64,000 bases of DNA from Cunninghamia lanceolata. Its lineage: Eukaryota; Streptophyta; Pinopsida; Cupressales; Cupressaceae. The position numbers and the translations under genes were made by a program. Where the stretch lies: NCBI GenBank assembly GCA_027924645.1, contig BSBN01000860.1:2790001-2854000 (forward strand), in the 5' to 3' direction. This document shows positions 1-12,294 of the stretch, in pieces. The notes under the pieces were generated by a model. The model worked only from the letters and a program-made list of their open reading frames with translations. It was not told the DNA's origin and did no database searches. How positions within the stretch are numbered: position 1 is the first letter of the stretch; every line of letters starts with the position of its first letter.

Positions 1-1524
1 GTTCACCCAAACTCGGGCTACATCCACCAAACAAAGAGTCCAATATTATTATCCAGTAAATCAAACTGATTACAATCAGCAATCCCTGCAACTCAATACC
101 GCTGCAAAATGCTACAATACAATACCCAAACCCTAACCCTTGGCCGCTTTTTATCAAGCCTTTTTATCGGTTACAAAAAATTAGGGTTTTCTTATGTCGG
201 TCATAAAAAATAGGATTTTTTAAGTCGGCCCTAAAAAATTTTTATCCGAACCCCGGCAAGGATACATGGCTAGTGTACAGTACTTTCCTGATCAGTCACC
301 ACTTACCAACATTTACTGCTTGTAAAACTCTTTTTATTTGCCTTGGTGGATTTTTTTAAGGGTTCGGGTCCTCCCCCGGTTATCTTAATCAAAACAAATT
401 TACTTAAAACTTCAAAGATTTAAAGCCCTAAGACTTTATTATCTTTTACATATGCCACATGAATATTGTCATAGATGTTACTCTCTAGTGAATTTTTGTT
501 GGAATGAAAGATTTTTAGTTAAGAATATTTGGTCTTTTATACTTAGTAATTAGCCAATAGGCTTTTATATGTGAGCATTATAGTGCTCGGAATTGTCTCA
601 CGTCGTAAAAAAAATTCATGCCGGAAAATTTTCTCAACTTGTCCTATCAAGGGATTCCTTGAACGTCCTATGGGTGCAAAGTGTTTAATTATGCCATCCA
701 CCAAAATTTAAACCTTCTATATACATGTTCAACCTTTAGGTGAGTGACTTTGATGAACTAGATCCTTTAATCATAACAACTTAACCAAAAGATGACTTCT
801 AAATTGGATATTTGCTCCTCCTAATATTATAATACATTATAATATCTACCTAACAGATTATTTCCATTCAAAAAATTATTTATCATTTTTATTCTAAAAG
901 ACACTATAGCTGACCATAATGAGGACAAAATTCTAAATTAATTTCTAATTTGTCCACCACATGAATGACACCATGCGGAATATCCCATCCATTCAGGGTC
1001 GTAAATGAAACATAAAAAATAATATTATTTTCTACAATAAACTGTATAACCGACAATTTCATTATTTATTTTTTCTCGTCGTACGCAATATTTAATTAAC
1101 GAGTGGCGGAACCTTCAAAAGAGGGGGAGTAATGTCTTCTTCCTTATTTAAGGCGGTTTCGGAAAGGCAGTTCTCGTAAGCGGTTTTCGTACAAGCGGTA
1201 TCGTATCTGCTTCTTATTAGACTGAATATGCTGTAAGAAATTCCTAACCGGAGTAGGCGCATTGCAGGAAAATAGCCCTAAAATCTGGTATTACGGTATT
1301 ATTAAGGGTTTAACATAGACTTTGCATTTTGAATCGGAGCAAAAGTTCATAAATTTAGCGTTTAAATCCTCAGAAAATCTTGGTCTGAATCTTCTCTGGC
1401 CCTGGGTTTTCTCGGGCCCTGGATTTGAATGTATTCAGAAAATCCTACTTTGAATCCGTTTTTTATTCGGGGTTTGATTTTCTTTTCTTGATTATTTTGT
1501 AGTGTTTGAAGAGATTTAGCAATA
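1..1524 (+). promoter_or_regulatory. Upstream region and probable promoter of the TPT gene
   Basis: No gene is visible here. A TATA-like stretch (TTATTTAAG) lies at about 1,144-1,152, some 375 bases before the start codon. This would give a 5' leader of roughly 340 bases, but nothing in the sequence fixes the transcription start. An AAACCCTAACCCT telo-box-like string occurs at 128-140, and two similar AAAAAATAGG-type segments follow at about 175-235. The ATG at 1,525 sits in a good plant context (AATAATGGC). Promoter placement is inference only. Confidence 0.3.
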
Positions 1525-4500
1525 ATGGCATCTGCGACGGCAATGGCGTCGATCCGCGTATCTTGTCTGCAGCAAAACGTGGGCGGATTTTCAAACCCTA
1601 AAGTGGATTCCGCCCGTATTTCAACCGCATTTGTTAAGCCGCTCAGAAGCAGGATTTCTTCCTTTTCGCCGCTCAAGTTAAGCGGCAGTGGCATTGCGGG
1701 GCTTGTTGTGAAGAGACATCGGGTCGAATCCAGGCCGTCGCTCGCACTTTCCGCCGTTCCGCTTCAGTCGGAGTGTTTAGATGTAAAGCCGATCGGATTA
1801 AATGGCTCGTTTTTGCCTCTCAAGAATCGCCCGGTCAAGAAATCTACCGTCTGTTGTGCTGCAGCTGCCGATGCCGAAGGAGACGAAATTTCGATTCCCT
1901 CAGGGTCCGTTTTTTTGGGTTATTAGTTCAAAAGTTTTTTATAATCCAAGTTTTGTTATTTTTCCGGCCGAATTTTGAGGCTTTTCCGTGATTTTTCAGT
2001 TCTAAAGTTTTATCTGTCGGAAATAGCAATTTGATTAAAGGCATTTATTTATTGTCGCAGAATACAGAAGCCCCCACAAAGTTTCGGCGAAAAGTACCCT
2101 GCTTTGGTAACTGGCTTTTTCTTTTTTATGTGGTAAGTAAGAATCCTCAAATAACGTTATCAAAATATAAATCTCAGCGAGTAATTACGTATCCATTTAA
2201 TGTAAAAAAATCAATAAATGCTGGTTGTAGTTGCTAGTTATGGCAATAAATAGGTTTTGTGAAACAATAAAATAACAGTAGAGTAATATCATAGTATAAT
2301 GTTTGAAAAATCTACTTCTAGTGTAATTAAATAGTGAATTTTACCGACCAGTGATTATCATACATTACAGCAAACATTTAAATGCAAGCCATGAGTTCTT
2401 GGAAGAGATATTCCTCTCTCTCTTTATTGAAGACGATAACTAGGGAACACTAGCAAGTCACATCATTCCTGTTACATAAAGTATGCACACACACACTAAT
2501 ATACGTAGATTTGCATATACATGGTTATGCATAATCATATAGATGTGTGTATATATGGTTGTGCCTGACCATATGTAAAGGTAAAGGTAATGGTAGTTTT
2601 TTAGTATTTTTGAGATTAATTTCTGGATTCAATTGGGCAGTGTTTTTTCATGTATATGTATGCATACAGTTTACACACAAAGATTTATACATCATAAATT
2701 TATGAAAAATTTCTGGATCCAACTGCAACTGCATTGTATTTTTTTCATAAATGTGTGCATGTGTAACTGTGTACATATACCCATGCATTTATATTTTTAA
2801 TTTTGTATGTACATATCATATGTGGCTATATATAAATGCCATAGTGTTGATCGGTGAGGACTCTTGGATCGGAGTTTGAGTCAGGGTTGGCGAGCCTGCA
2901 GCCTGAGGCCTAGTCACAAAACAGCTTTGTCAAGCTTTCGCCAAGTCTGAGTCTCAACACACTGATAAATACATACATGTGAATATTGACATTTATATGT
3001 AATGTCATATATATTTAAATATAAAACAAACAATATACACATTTAGCACATGTTTGTGCTATATAATTTTTTTGTGTATATGGAGAAGGAAGGAATGAAT
3101 TTGTGAATACATCATATACCTAATATTTACTCCTTGTGGAGCATGAACCGTGGTTCAGCCGACAAAACCCCTCAAAGTCTGAAATTAAAGGACAAAAACC
3201 CCTGATTCAGGCAGATTTAAAGACATTTCAAAGACATTTTAGTGAAGATAGATCACTGCAGATTTGGGATAATTAACAACAGATAAAAAGGATAAGTTCC
3301 ATCTTCCCTGAAATATATTCTAAATATTATATCTGAATTAAAATAAACTGTTAAACTACAATTTCTGAAGTTGATATCATATTTATAATTAATTGTGCTG
3401 CTATAATTGTAAGTCAAATTTTATTATACTTAAGAAAAATATCAAAATTTAAACGGGACATTACATACCTTGCTATGTCAGTATTTGGTCATTGCAGCTT
3501 CCAGAAATTCCCTTTTGGGTTCAAGTGCATCTTTGTTTGAACCAAAAAGCTTTCATTCTCAATGAAATGGCCTTGCCAAGGAGACTCCTTTGGGGACAAC
3601 ACACCTGAGTTTCCCCTTACCTTTCATGTTTGCAATGGTCTCTTTCTAACCCAGATATTCTTCAGGCTCCAATACATTTCCTTATTTACAATAAAAACAT
3701 CCATAGAAACATCCATTAAATATTATGGTATAAAGCATTACATGGTTGATGAAGGGGCTGCTCTAAACATAATGCTAATGAGGAAATTCAAGCCTTGGAG
3801 TTATCCACAAGAAGCTTGGTCAGACCTCTTACAATTGTGTTGAGTTTAATGAAATTTTAGTTTTCCTTGTGGACAATGTCATACCCGATATCAAATTCAG
3901 GCCCAAAAACTGTCAAAGTCGAGTTCATTGTACTTGATTTAGACTTAATCTTACAATCTCATCCTTGGGCAGCATGGGACTACCGCTATGAAGGCTGTCC
4001 CTTCTGCTACATTTCGTACCATTCAACTTTAACTGTTAACATGATGACAAAGTCTACACCATACTGGCTGATCCTGATTCCTGGGGGCTTGGAATGAAGT
4101 TTGAACACAAATCGAAGAAGACAGATGAAATAGTAATACTCATCCCAATCATAGATTGCCCAGAATCAGCTATCAACCTGTACCTTCTTAAAGATGTTTT
4201 TGCATGATACTTTGATGATCCTTGGCAATTGGCAGCTCCTGCTATGAATGCATTTTTTGGTGCAAGAAGATTGTAAAAGTGGTCCTAATATTTCCCTGCA
4301 TGTTTGTCATCTGTTGTAGTTTTTTTTCTTTTTTTTACAGATTGTTTCTCATGTGTAATTTGGGATCATGTAACTCTGTTTTTGTTTGACAGCCACACAC
4401 AGATATATTAAGAGAGCCCCACGTTCCCCCTTTCCATGTGGGAATTTTCTGGCTGTATACATATATTTCAAAACTGAACACCCATCAAGACAACCAAACA

Positions 4501-7500
4501 GAGTTTGGAAAATACGGTTTAGAACTGCACGACTTTAGAAACAACTTTCTAAATGAGGAAATGCACTTTGATTGGTCATACGACCAATTTGGTCTATAAA
4601 TTACTTAAAAAGTTATGTCATCTCATCTCATATCTATGTCCGTATGCATGCAAAACATGGCCACATGGTATAGGTGCTGTCTCAGTGCTTTCTTAGTGCA
4701 TGCGCACGTGCACAAGCAGAAGAAATTAATACTTAACACAAAAATACAAACACGTATAAAATTAATGTGCATGCGCTCGGTCGTTTCATTTGCTGTTGTT
4801 GGTTGAAGAAATCAGAACTTGTTTACCTTGATTACACAAAGCATGATGGCCAAATACACCCCATGCCAAGAAACACTATAAAGATAGGGCACTATTCCGG
4901 GATGATTGAAACCATTGGGAAGATTGGAACTAAATTCCAAATAATACAAATTTATAAAATAAAATATCAGAACCTCCATATTCCTTAATCTTAACTAGGG
5001 GTTGATTATTCAGGGTAGTGGTCTCTTATAAGTCTAACTCCATCCTAGTAAGGAGCCAAACACCTACCTTCTTGCCAAAAACTCTACCACAAGTTGTCAA
5101 TCCCATGAATATGCGATAATGAATTTATATCCATAGAATTGGGCAAGAAGCCCGGGTCTTTAAATACTTCATTCATTTTCCAATTTGGGAAACTATCCTC
5201 TTGATTGAATCAGTTACTATTTTAGAGCTACCTTCAGTTTCCAAACTTGCCCAGCCATTTTCTTTTCCCATGTCGAGATGTCAAATCATCGCCTTTGGCT
5301 TCTGCCAAGTTGTTTGTTATAATGCAAAAGTTTCTTAATCATTACCTTTTAGTTTCTACTACTTACTTCTAATGTTAAAGGTTTTATTTATTGCTGATTA
5401 TATGATCCCACAAGTTTTACCTTTTGGCACTGCGAACAATATGATACATAAAATTTTGACTGCATGAAAGGCCAACTAATTTAATTTTCAAGAATATTTG
5501 GCATGAAGAGTCTGACTACAATCCAAAATATCTCAAATTTGGGGTGGAGTTTTAATCATAATTTCAGACCTGCTCGTTTCTTTGATATTATATGCAAGAT
5601 TGCAGACATAGAGTGCAAAGCTTTGTGCTCTGCCCTGTCTGGTAGTTTTTCTTTTCGATGATGTTTATGAAACTTGTAAAAATATGATTATTCAGCTGCA
5701 TGTTTTACATCTACATTTATGGTTTTGTTGCAGGTATTTTTTAAATGTTATTTTTAACATTTTAAACAAGAAGATCTATAACTACTTCCCATATCCCTAG
5801 TAAGTTTTTCTATACATCCTTCTATTTGAAAATAGCACTTTTCTCTTATTCTCATATTTTAGTTATGAAAAGTTATTTGAAATTATTAGCTGTGGTGCAT
5901 GGGTCTTGTTTTCTTTGCAGAATGATAAAATCCTTTTTATGCAACATGCTAGACATTGTTTATGTGCTTAAGTGAGAAATTCTAAGATGTGATAATGTTT
6001 GAGTCCTTATGCTCTGTGTAAAATTGAGTCCATGAGAAGGTTCTTAAATCTAATAGTTTATGGGATTTGTCTTGGTAGTTTTGTGTCCGTCATACATCTT
6101 CTAGTGGGTGTGGTATACTGCTTAATCTCCTGGGGGGTTGGTCTACCAAAACGTGCGGTGAGTTTTATTTCCTTGAACTCGTGTATCTATTATCCTTACC
6201 CGTAGAAGAATGTTGTTGTTTGCTAATTATAACAATAACTGACACAGCTTTATCAATTTGTTAACAGCCAATTGACAAGGAGCTCTTGATGCTGTTGACA
6301 CCGGTAGCTGCCTGTCATGCACTGGGTCATGTGATGACAAATGTCTCCTTTGCAACCGTTGCAGTATCTTTCACACACACCATCAAAGGTAAAGTTCATA
6401 AGATGCAAAGGGACTTACTTGTGTACAAATCTGATGCTTTTTGAGGATCCCTGGCAAGTATTTCCTAATATTCATTTTCTTTAAACTCTAAATACGTCGA
6501 GAGAATTCCAATTCCAAAAAAATGTATGTTGAAACTCCTTGCTCTAGAGCTAGGCATCGGTGATATAAGAACGAAGGTTAATAGGTTCTTTTTATAGGCA
6601 TTCATATTCATCAGTAGGTTTTGCACTAGGCACATCAACATGTATATCATCAAAATTCAAAAGTTTATAATGACATCTATTCGTTAAAGTGTTCGAGATT
6701 TGATCTTTTCTGTCCTTTGAGATAGTTTATTCCTTCACATTCATCATTAATGTGTAGTTTATTCCTCCACATTCATCATTAATGTGTGCATATACATGAT
6801 ACTAAAAACTTAGAAAGTGTTTGCTGAGATGTATATTGTGTTCCAAGGCCATTTTTGTGGTGTTGTGCCAAGTAGTCTTTTCTTTGCAGGAAACTTACTA
6901 ACCAATCTACCAATCTGTCCTTTTTAATATTCATTGCATGTTTCTTTGTGTTGTCATAATTTTTCTATTTGATTCTTTCTTTTAAGATGTTCATATTATT
7001 TTGAGTAACTAACTCTTATTGTTGTCCAGCTTTGGAACCTTTCTTCAATGCTGCTGCTTCTCAATTTGTTCTTGGACAACAGATCCCTTTTACACTGTGG
7101 TTGTCTCTGACCCCTGTCGTGCTTGGTAAGAACTGAGACAATGGTTCATCAGTTATTATGGTTTTGTAGTTAAGATACTGACCTTGGTTACTTCAATGAC
7201 AGTTGCTGTTATTTAAGGAAACTTTTAAAATATAATTTTCTTCCAAATGCAGGTGTATCCATGGCATCATTGACTGAGCTGTCCTTCAATTGGACTGGTT
7301 TCATCAGTGCAATGATTTCAAACATTGCTTTCACATATAGAAGTGTATACTCAAAGAAAGCTATGGTATGACATGATTTGCTTTTTCATATATGAGAAAT
7401 CCGTGTTTAGTTCAGCTATATATTAGTTGTCTTCAGACATCATAGCCATAGCACTATTGTGACTATAAGCTTTGCCTTATATTTCAGCTTCCTTTAATTT

Positions 7501-8602
7501 TCTGATTGGCATTGGCGTATGCTTTTTTTTCCCGGCATGTTGTATTTGCAGACTGGCATGGACAGCACAAATGTGTATGCATATATTTCAATCATTGCAT
7601 TGGTCTTTTGTCTTCCACCAGCCATTATTGTAAGTTCCGCATGTTCTTTACTTCATAGTCTTTGTTTATAATCTTCAAAACAATTAGCTGTATAATTCAG
7701 AGAAAAGTTTGAAATTCTAATGCAATACTCTGTGCGGGGAAAGCTTTTCAAGTAGCTGATTGGTTGTGCTCCATATTAAGCATGTGGCTGTTGTGACTGA
7801 TAAAAAAATGCTAATTTTTATCTTTGTAGATTGAAGGACCTAAACTGATGCAGCATGGTTTTGCGGACGGAATTGCTAAAGTTGGTCTTGTCAAGTTTCT
7901 TTCTGACCTTTTCTGGGTTGGAATGTTCTATCATCTGTATAATCAGGTATTTTGTCTAGCAATTGTGTTTCCGTTAACATAATACTGCACTGATACTTGA
8001 AATATGTAACTATTTTTTCAAACTCCCCCCACCCAAATGGCTCTTTCCAATCATGAAATTGGCAACGATTGTTGGCACATCTGTTTGTGTTCATTGCAGC
8101 TGGCCACAAATACCTTGGAGCGTGTTGCACCGCTCACTCATGCAGTTGGCAATGTGTTGAAGCGGGTGTTTGTGATTGGTTTCTCAATTATTGTGTTTGG
8201 TATGTGTTATATCTATTGGAATTTTAATTGTAGCTTTATTTGTGTGGTGCTAATGTGTAGACAAGTTTGTACTGTTTTCATCAATATCCAAGAGGTGTTT
8301 GAAATTCATCGTAAATGCTATACCATTTCAAAGTTTTGGAAATCATCTCTAAATATTGGTATTTGCCTTGATTACAGGTAATAGGATTTCAACTCAGACT
8401 GCTATTGGAACATCAATTGCTATTGCTGGTGTTGCTATCTATTCATTCATCAAGGCACAACTGGAAGAAGAAAAAAGGGTAAGTGCTGCTTCCTCTGACA
8501 TCTTTTTATACTTGTTTAGCATTCTACAATTTGTGCTGCTAATGTTTCAATTGTGTGGTTATTGTAATTATACAGAAGGCAAATGCTCCAAAAGCTGCAT
8601 AG
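1525..8602 (+). CDS. TPT: Chloroplast triose-phosphate/phosphate translocator, 12 exons, complete
   Basis: This plastid inner-envelope antiporter exchanges triose phosphate or 3-phosphoglycerate for inorganic phosphate and so exports photosynthate to the cytosol. Exons are 1525-1904, 2061-2132, 5734-5799, 6079-6157, 6268-6388, 7030-7125, 7253-7365, 7552-7629, 7830-7946, 8100-8199, 8378-8478 and 8576-8602. All introns are GT-AG and the phases join without error into 1,350 nt (449 residues). Residues 1 to about 112 are a Ser/Arg-rich transit peptide ending near CCAAA. From about 138 onward is the multi-spanning EamA/TPT core. By spacing, H220, T223, K239, Y372, K395 and R396 match the substrate-binding residues known from the Galdieria translocator structure (H185, T188, K204, Y339, K362, R363). 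The segment [11 protein letters not shown] is TPT-like and argues against the GPT, PPT and XPT relatives. The protein is some 40 residues longer than the usual ~410, mostly in the transit peptide. The exon 1 donor (GTCCGT) is weak but is the only nearby one that keeps the frame. The last exon encodes eight residues. Confidence 0.96.
2133..5733 (+). other. Intron 2 of TPT, 3.6 kb
   Basis: This intron is far larger than the other introns of the gene (about 110-640 bases). It has a GTAAGT donor at 2,133 and a TTGTTGCAG acceptor ending at 5,733. It contains AT-rich CATATA/TGTGTG-type sequence at 2,470-2,830. Within that, a stretch starting AATTTCTGGATYCAA is duplicated at about 2,619 and 2,709. 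A decayed retroelement piece lies at 3,560-4,190. Expansion by repeat insertion is the likely reason for its size. Confidence 0.85.
3560..4190 (+). pseudogene. Decayed Ty3/Gypsy-type protease fragment inside TPT intron 2
   Basis: A reading frame around 3,740-3,800 contains [10 protein letters not shown], which resembles the DSG/A-A-x-N-x-M active-site block of retroviral-type aspartic proteases with one change beside the Asp. At about 3,905-4,010, in shifting frames, [11 protein letters not shown] and then YNLILG followed by AMKAVPS resemble the later part of such proteases (hydrophobic strand, LLG, AVPS). The pieces are in the expected order but broken by stops and frameshifts. No LTR or RT is recognisable nearby, so this is an old scrap. 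Assignment rests on motif order only. Confidence 0.5.
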
Positions 8603-10396
8603 AAAGCGTGTTTATTTGACGACTATTAATTGGATGTTAAGGGCATGCCAACTGATCTCATATGCACCAATTTAAGCTGTGTTGTATGCTGGAAAGGTTT
8701 TATTGAGTAAGCGGAATTTCATAATTTTGAGCAAGTCATTTGTCTCTGTCCCTTTAAATCCATTTTGCTATGAAAGTCAATGAGGAATATACAATTTTTG
8801 TTTTGCAAGTATTCTGCTGTTGCAAACAGCGATATCCTATGTCTGGTAAGAAATTGTTTCCCTTTTCCAATAATATCATGGGAAATGAAGGCTTGGTCGG
8901 TGACGTTAATTTCTTCTTTCTTTTCCTTAATGTGGAATAATTTTTTGTGCTTTTCCCCTCTCCTATTGTTGAGGCACAGAATGCTCCTCTTAAATCTGAT
9001 TAGAGACTTAAGCATCTATGTGAAATGCCTTTATTGTTGAAAGGTACAAGTTTTGCATTTAAGTCATAATGGATATTCCACAAATCCTCTACAGGTGAGG
9101 AAGCAGAACACTGTAATTTACTGTTTTTTCTTGTATGGATGGTTGTTTTATTTCTTGCATTATTTTGTAGTGCACAAACCTTGGCTAATAGAAATTATTT
9201 TGTAAAAGGAATTTGTCCAGTTTAGTTTTTGTTTTGGAGGTGGGACCTCGTATTTGTGATTAGTGAATTTGTCACAGAAGACAATTTAGAGTCATAAAGT
9301 GCATTGTGACTTATTTTGAGGTGACTACAATGCTCTGCTTGTTATTGGAATCCTTCAATCCATGGGCTTATTTGTTAAAGTTGGCATATGTTAATGTATT
9401 GATTTATGTGTCATAGGTTTAAGTTAGCTTCTCTCATTGTATATCATTAGATTTTTTTAACCCTTTTTGTTGTAGTAGCAGCCACAATTCTTTGTTAGTT
9501 GTGAGCTATTGTTACATTGTATTTGTTTTTTTTCCCTTGCTTTTAAATAGTGTCCATTATTCTGGCCTGGATAGATAAAATTGTAAAATGGTATGAAGTA
9601 AATATTAAGTTTCATAATTACTTAACAAAGTACATAAATATGAGATCCAAGCCTGTTAGAAACGTCCATATGGTTCTATAATATAATCGTGCTTCCGATT
9701 TTATGATCATATTATCTCAAAAATAATCCACTTCTAAGAATTCAGACAGGGTTTTAAACTTTTAACTTTTCACTCAATTTATTATATTTCTTCTATGGTT
9801 ACTTGCTGTGTTGATTTTTATCAGTATTTATAAAAATACTTTGAAGTTCAACCCGTTAAAGTAATTCGTCATGGTAGATAGGGCATGAGATCGATTATGA
9901 CGAGAAATTTTTAGAGTTGGAGCAAGAAATGCAAAAAGCATGGGCTGAAGGCAAATGTGAATGAAGACAGGAAATCAAGAACTGATCTAGACTGATTTAT
10001 GAGCAGATGTAACCGTAGCGTAAGAAAAGAGAAAGGATCTTATTTAAAACCAATTTAAATAAGATACCATACAAGAGCAAAACCCAAGTTGACATTAAAA
10101 ACTTGTTATTTGAATTAGACAATTGTTTCTAGCTTCTATCTCTACATTGCTTTTTTCTGAAATATAGAGGAACCGATATTGAAACTGTTTTTAAGGGTGG
10201 GGTAGTGAGACTTTGGGTCAACCATTTGCGATGTGGGGTTGAACCTTGAGGACACGTCCTTAAGCTATAGGTCGGCTCATTGTGGGTTGAAAATTTAAAT
10301 TTAGGTTTCTCTTAATAGATATTACACATGTATAATTACACTACAATTGCAGGGAAAAGGCTTTGCTCATTTACCTCTAAGAAAGATAATTCGTTT
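8603..10396. other. TPT 3' region and intergenic DNA
   Basis: The TPT 3' untranslated region begins at 8,603. Its end cannot be fixed because several AATAAT/AATATA-type signals occur between 8,640 and 9,180. Beyond about 9,200 the DNA is AT-rich, full of stops in all frames, and shows no repeat or gene that I recognise. Confidence 0.5.
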
Positions 10397-10615
10397 TTTT
10401 GAGAAATGTACCCAAATTATGTTTTGGGGTTTATGCATTGTGGCCGAATCTTGAGGTGTTGCTAGAAAATGATTTTAATTAACCACTTTCTGAGATGTGT
10501 TCATTTTTTGAGAAATGTACACGAAATATGTGGTGGTTTATACATTGTGGCCAAATCCTTAGGTGTTAGCATACAATGATTTAACTAACCACACCTTTAG
10601 CGAGGTAACTTTTAG
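10397..10615. repeat. Diverged tandem duplication, two copies of about 109 bases
   Basis: The string GAGAAATGTAC begins copies at 10,401 and 10,510. Each is followed by a similar order of words: a GGTTTAT..CATTGTGGCC block, then AATC..TTAGGTGTT, then AATGATTT..ACTAACCAC. The copies differ at many positions, so the duplication is old. No coding capacity. Confidence 0.65.
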
Positions 10616-12290
10616 ATATGAAAGACAAATTCAAATGCAAAGGTTTCTTTTAAAAAAAAAAAAGGATTTTTGTTATATCCAAGCAGTGAACTTCTACCTA
10701 ATTTTTGATATTTCATCCTGCTTGGTTGCGCTATTCGCAATAGCGTTTACTTGAAAAATATCTATTCATGATTTGGCCGCCGTGGCGTTCAATTGTTTCT
10801 TGTCGTCTCTGTTAAACTTTAAACAAAAGATAGTGTGGAGTGATCGTTAATGAAGTTGAGAAAATTTGTCCAACAACGGTGAAAAGGTTTGAAGCATAGG
10901 CGTAGATCTTTGGTATATTTATAATCTATAATAAGTGTGTTGAAATAGCAAATGACTATGGCACTACGTTATAAATTTGGCTTTTTTCAAAATTAGTTTT
11001 AGCAAACAATTGTCTCTAATTACTAGCAAAAATTGGCACTTAATGGAATATTATAATTTGATTTTAGTTTCCAAGAGTAACCTATTGAGTCTTAATTGTA
11101 AAGGAAAATAGGCTTGTATAAAAATGTGTATACGTGGCTAGGAGAATGAGCCTAAGTTGGTATGTGATTGCATCATTGTCTGATATGTAAGTTTATTAAG
11201 ACATTCTCTCAAATTGGACACAATTAAATCAGAAATGGCATGGGTAAATTAATTTTGTCTTTACAATAAAATAATTATATTTTATGTTTCATCAAGAAAA
11301 GTATGAACTATTTATTTGAGATCATCAATAATTATAAGATGGGAAGTGGTTACAACAAAATTGGGATATACATTTTGTGTCTCACCAACGTTTGAATGGA
11401 GACTTTGACTTGCTCAATGCACGTTTGAATGGCGACTGGCGACTTCAGTTCGGGTGGGTAGATCGCACAGGATCTATGCGCCATTTTTCCTTGGAGTTTT
11501 TGTGGGTTTAGAGTCTGGAAGTGTTGGCCCTTCCTTGGCCCATGTGGAATGCATGAAGGGTTTGACTTTCTACCCTTCGGGGTCTCATGAGCACGATGAC
11601 ATTCTGCTCCATGTGGATGCTATTGGCATGACAGCTCAGGGTTGACCTCATAAGTCATTCATTGAAGCTGTGAATAGCTCGGAAGCTCAGGCCTGCCCAT
11701 CACAGAGTGGGGTCTTTTGGCCATTGCCATGTGCCCGTTCGTCCCTGGTGGTGGTGTGAGGCCAAGATGTTTTAGAGAATGAGGAGTTTTATTTTAATTG
11801 TTCAAACATTCTGGGAAGTCATATTCATTGGTAATTTTGGAATTGTAGCTACGGACATTATGGGTATTTTGGATGAAATGCAAACTCTTTCCATTAGTTC
11901 TCATTCCTTTGTAGATAGAGTGATTCGAGCACAATTTTTGAGCAACACTATTTCTTCTAGGTTTAGCCCAAAATGCCAACTACAACAGAGTATAGAGGAG
12001 GGTTACTAACATAGTCATCAGTGCATAATTTTGTAAATGTTATAGTAAATTTTGTAGTTTTTTGTAATTTGTTTAGTAGTTTTAAGATCTTTCCTTCAAA
12101 AAACAAGGAACTTTAAGTTCAAGTCTTCTAACACATGTAATCTTTTTGAAGCTCGGATATAATACAAGTTATTTTAATATAGTTAGATAGAATATTTAGA
12201 TTTTATCTTTAGTTGATTTTATCATATTAAAAATGCACATGAAGTTTATTTATATACTAGAAACATGAAATAATCCTCACTTTATTTTAT
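10616..12290. other. Intergenic DNA with a GC-richer island
   Basis: Mostly AT-rich without recognisable content. A GC-richer block lies at about 11,400-11,765 and has a 63-codon open frame (11,454-11,645, +) reading ...PFFLGVFVGLESG... and then HEHDDILLHVDAIGM. Its composition differs from both flanks, which suggests a captured or inserted fragment. I do not recognise the protein and do not call it a gene. Confidence 0.4.
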
Positions 12291-12294
12291 CCAA

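Noticed and set aside
128..140. Telomere-like AAACCCTAACCCT as an interstitial telomere
   Set aside because: Fewer than two full repeat units. At most a telo-box-like promoter word far upstream.
1362..1694. 110-codon ORF on the - strand over TPT exon 1
   Set aside because: It is antisense to the transit-peptide exon and has no protein-like domain. The + strand frame joins a perfect 12-exon gene.
1525..8602. Glucose-6-phosphate or phosphoenolpyruvate translocator as the gene identity
   Set aside because: The [11 protein letters not shown] and [20 protein letters not shown] segments and the full residue set fit TPT better than the GPT, PPT or XPT relatives.
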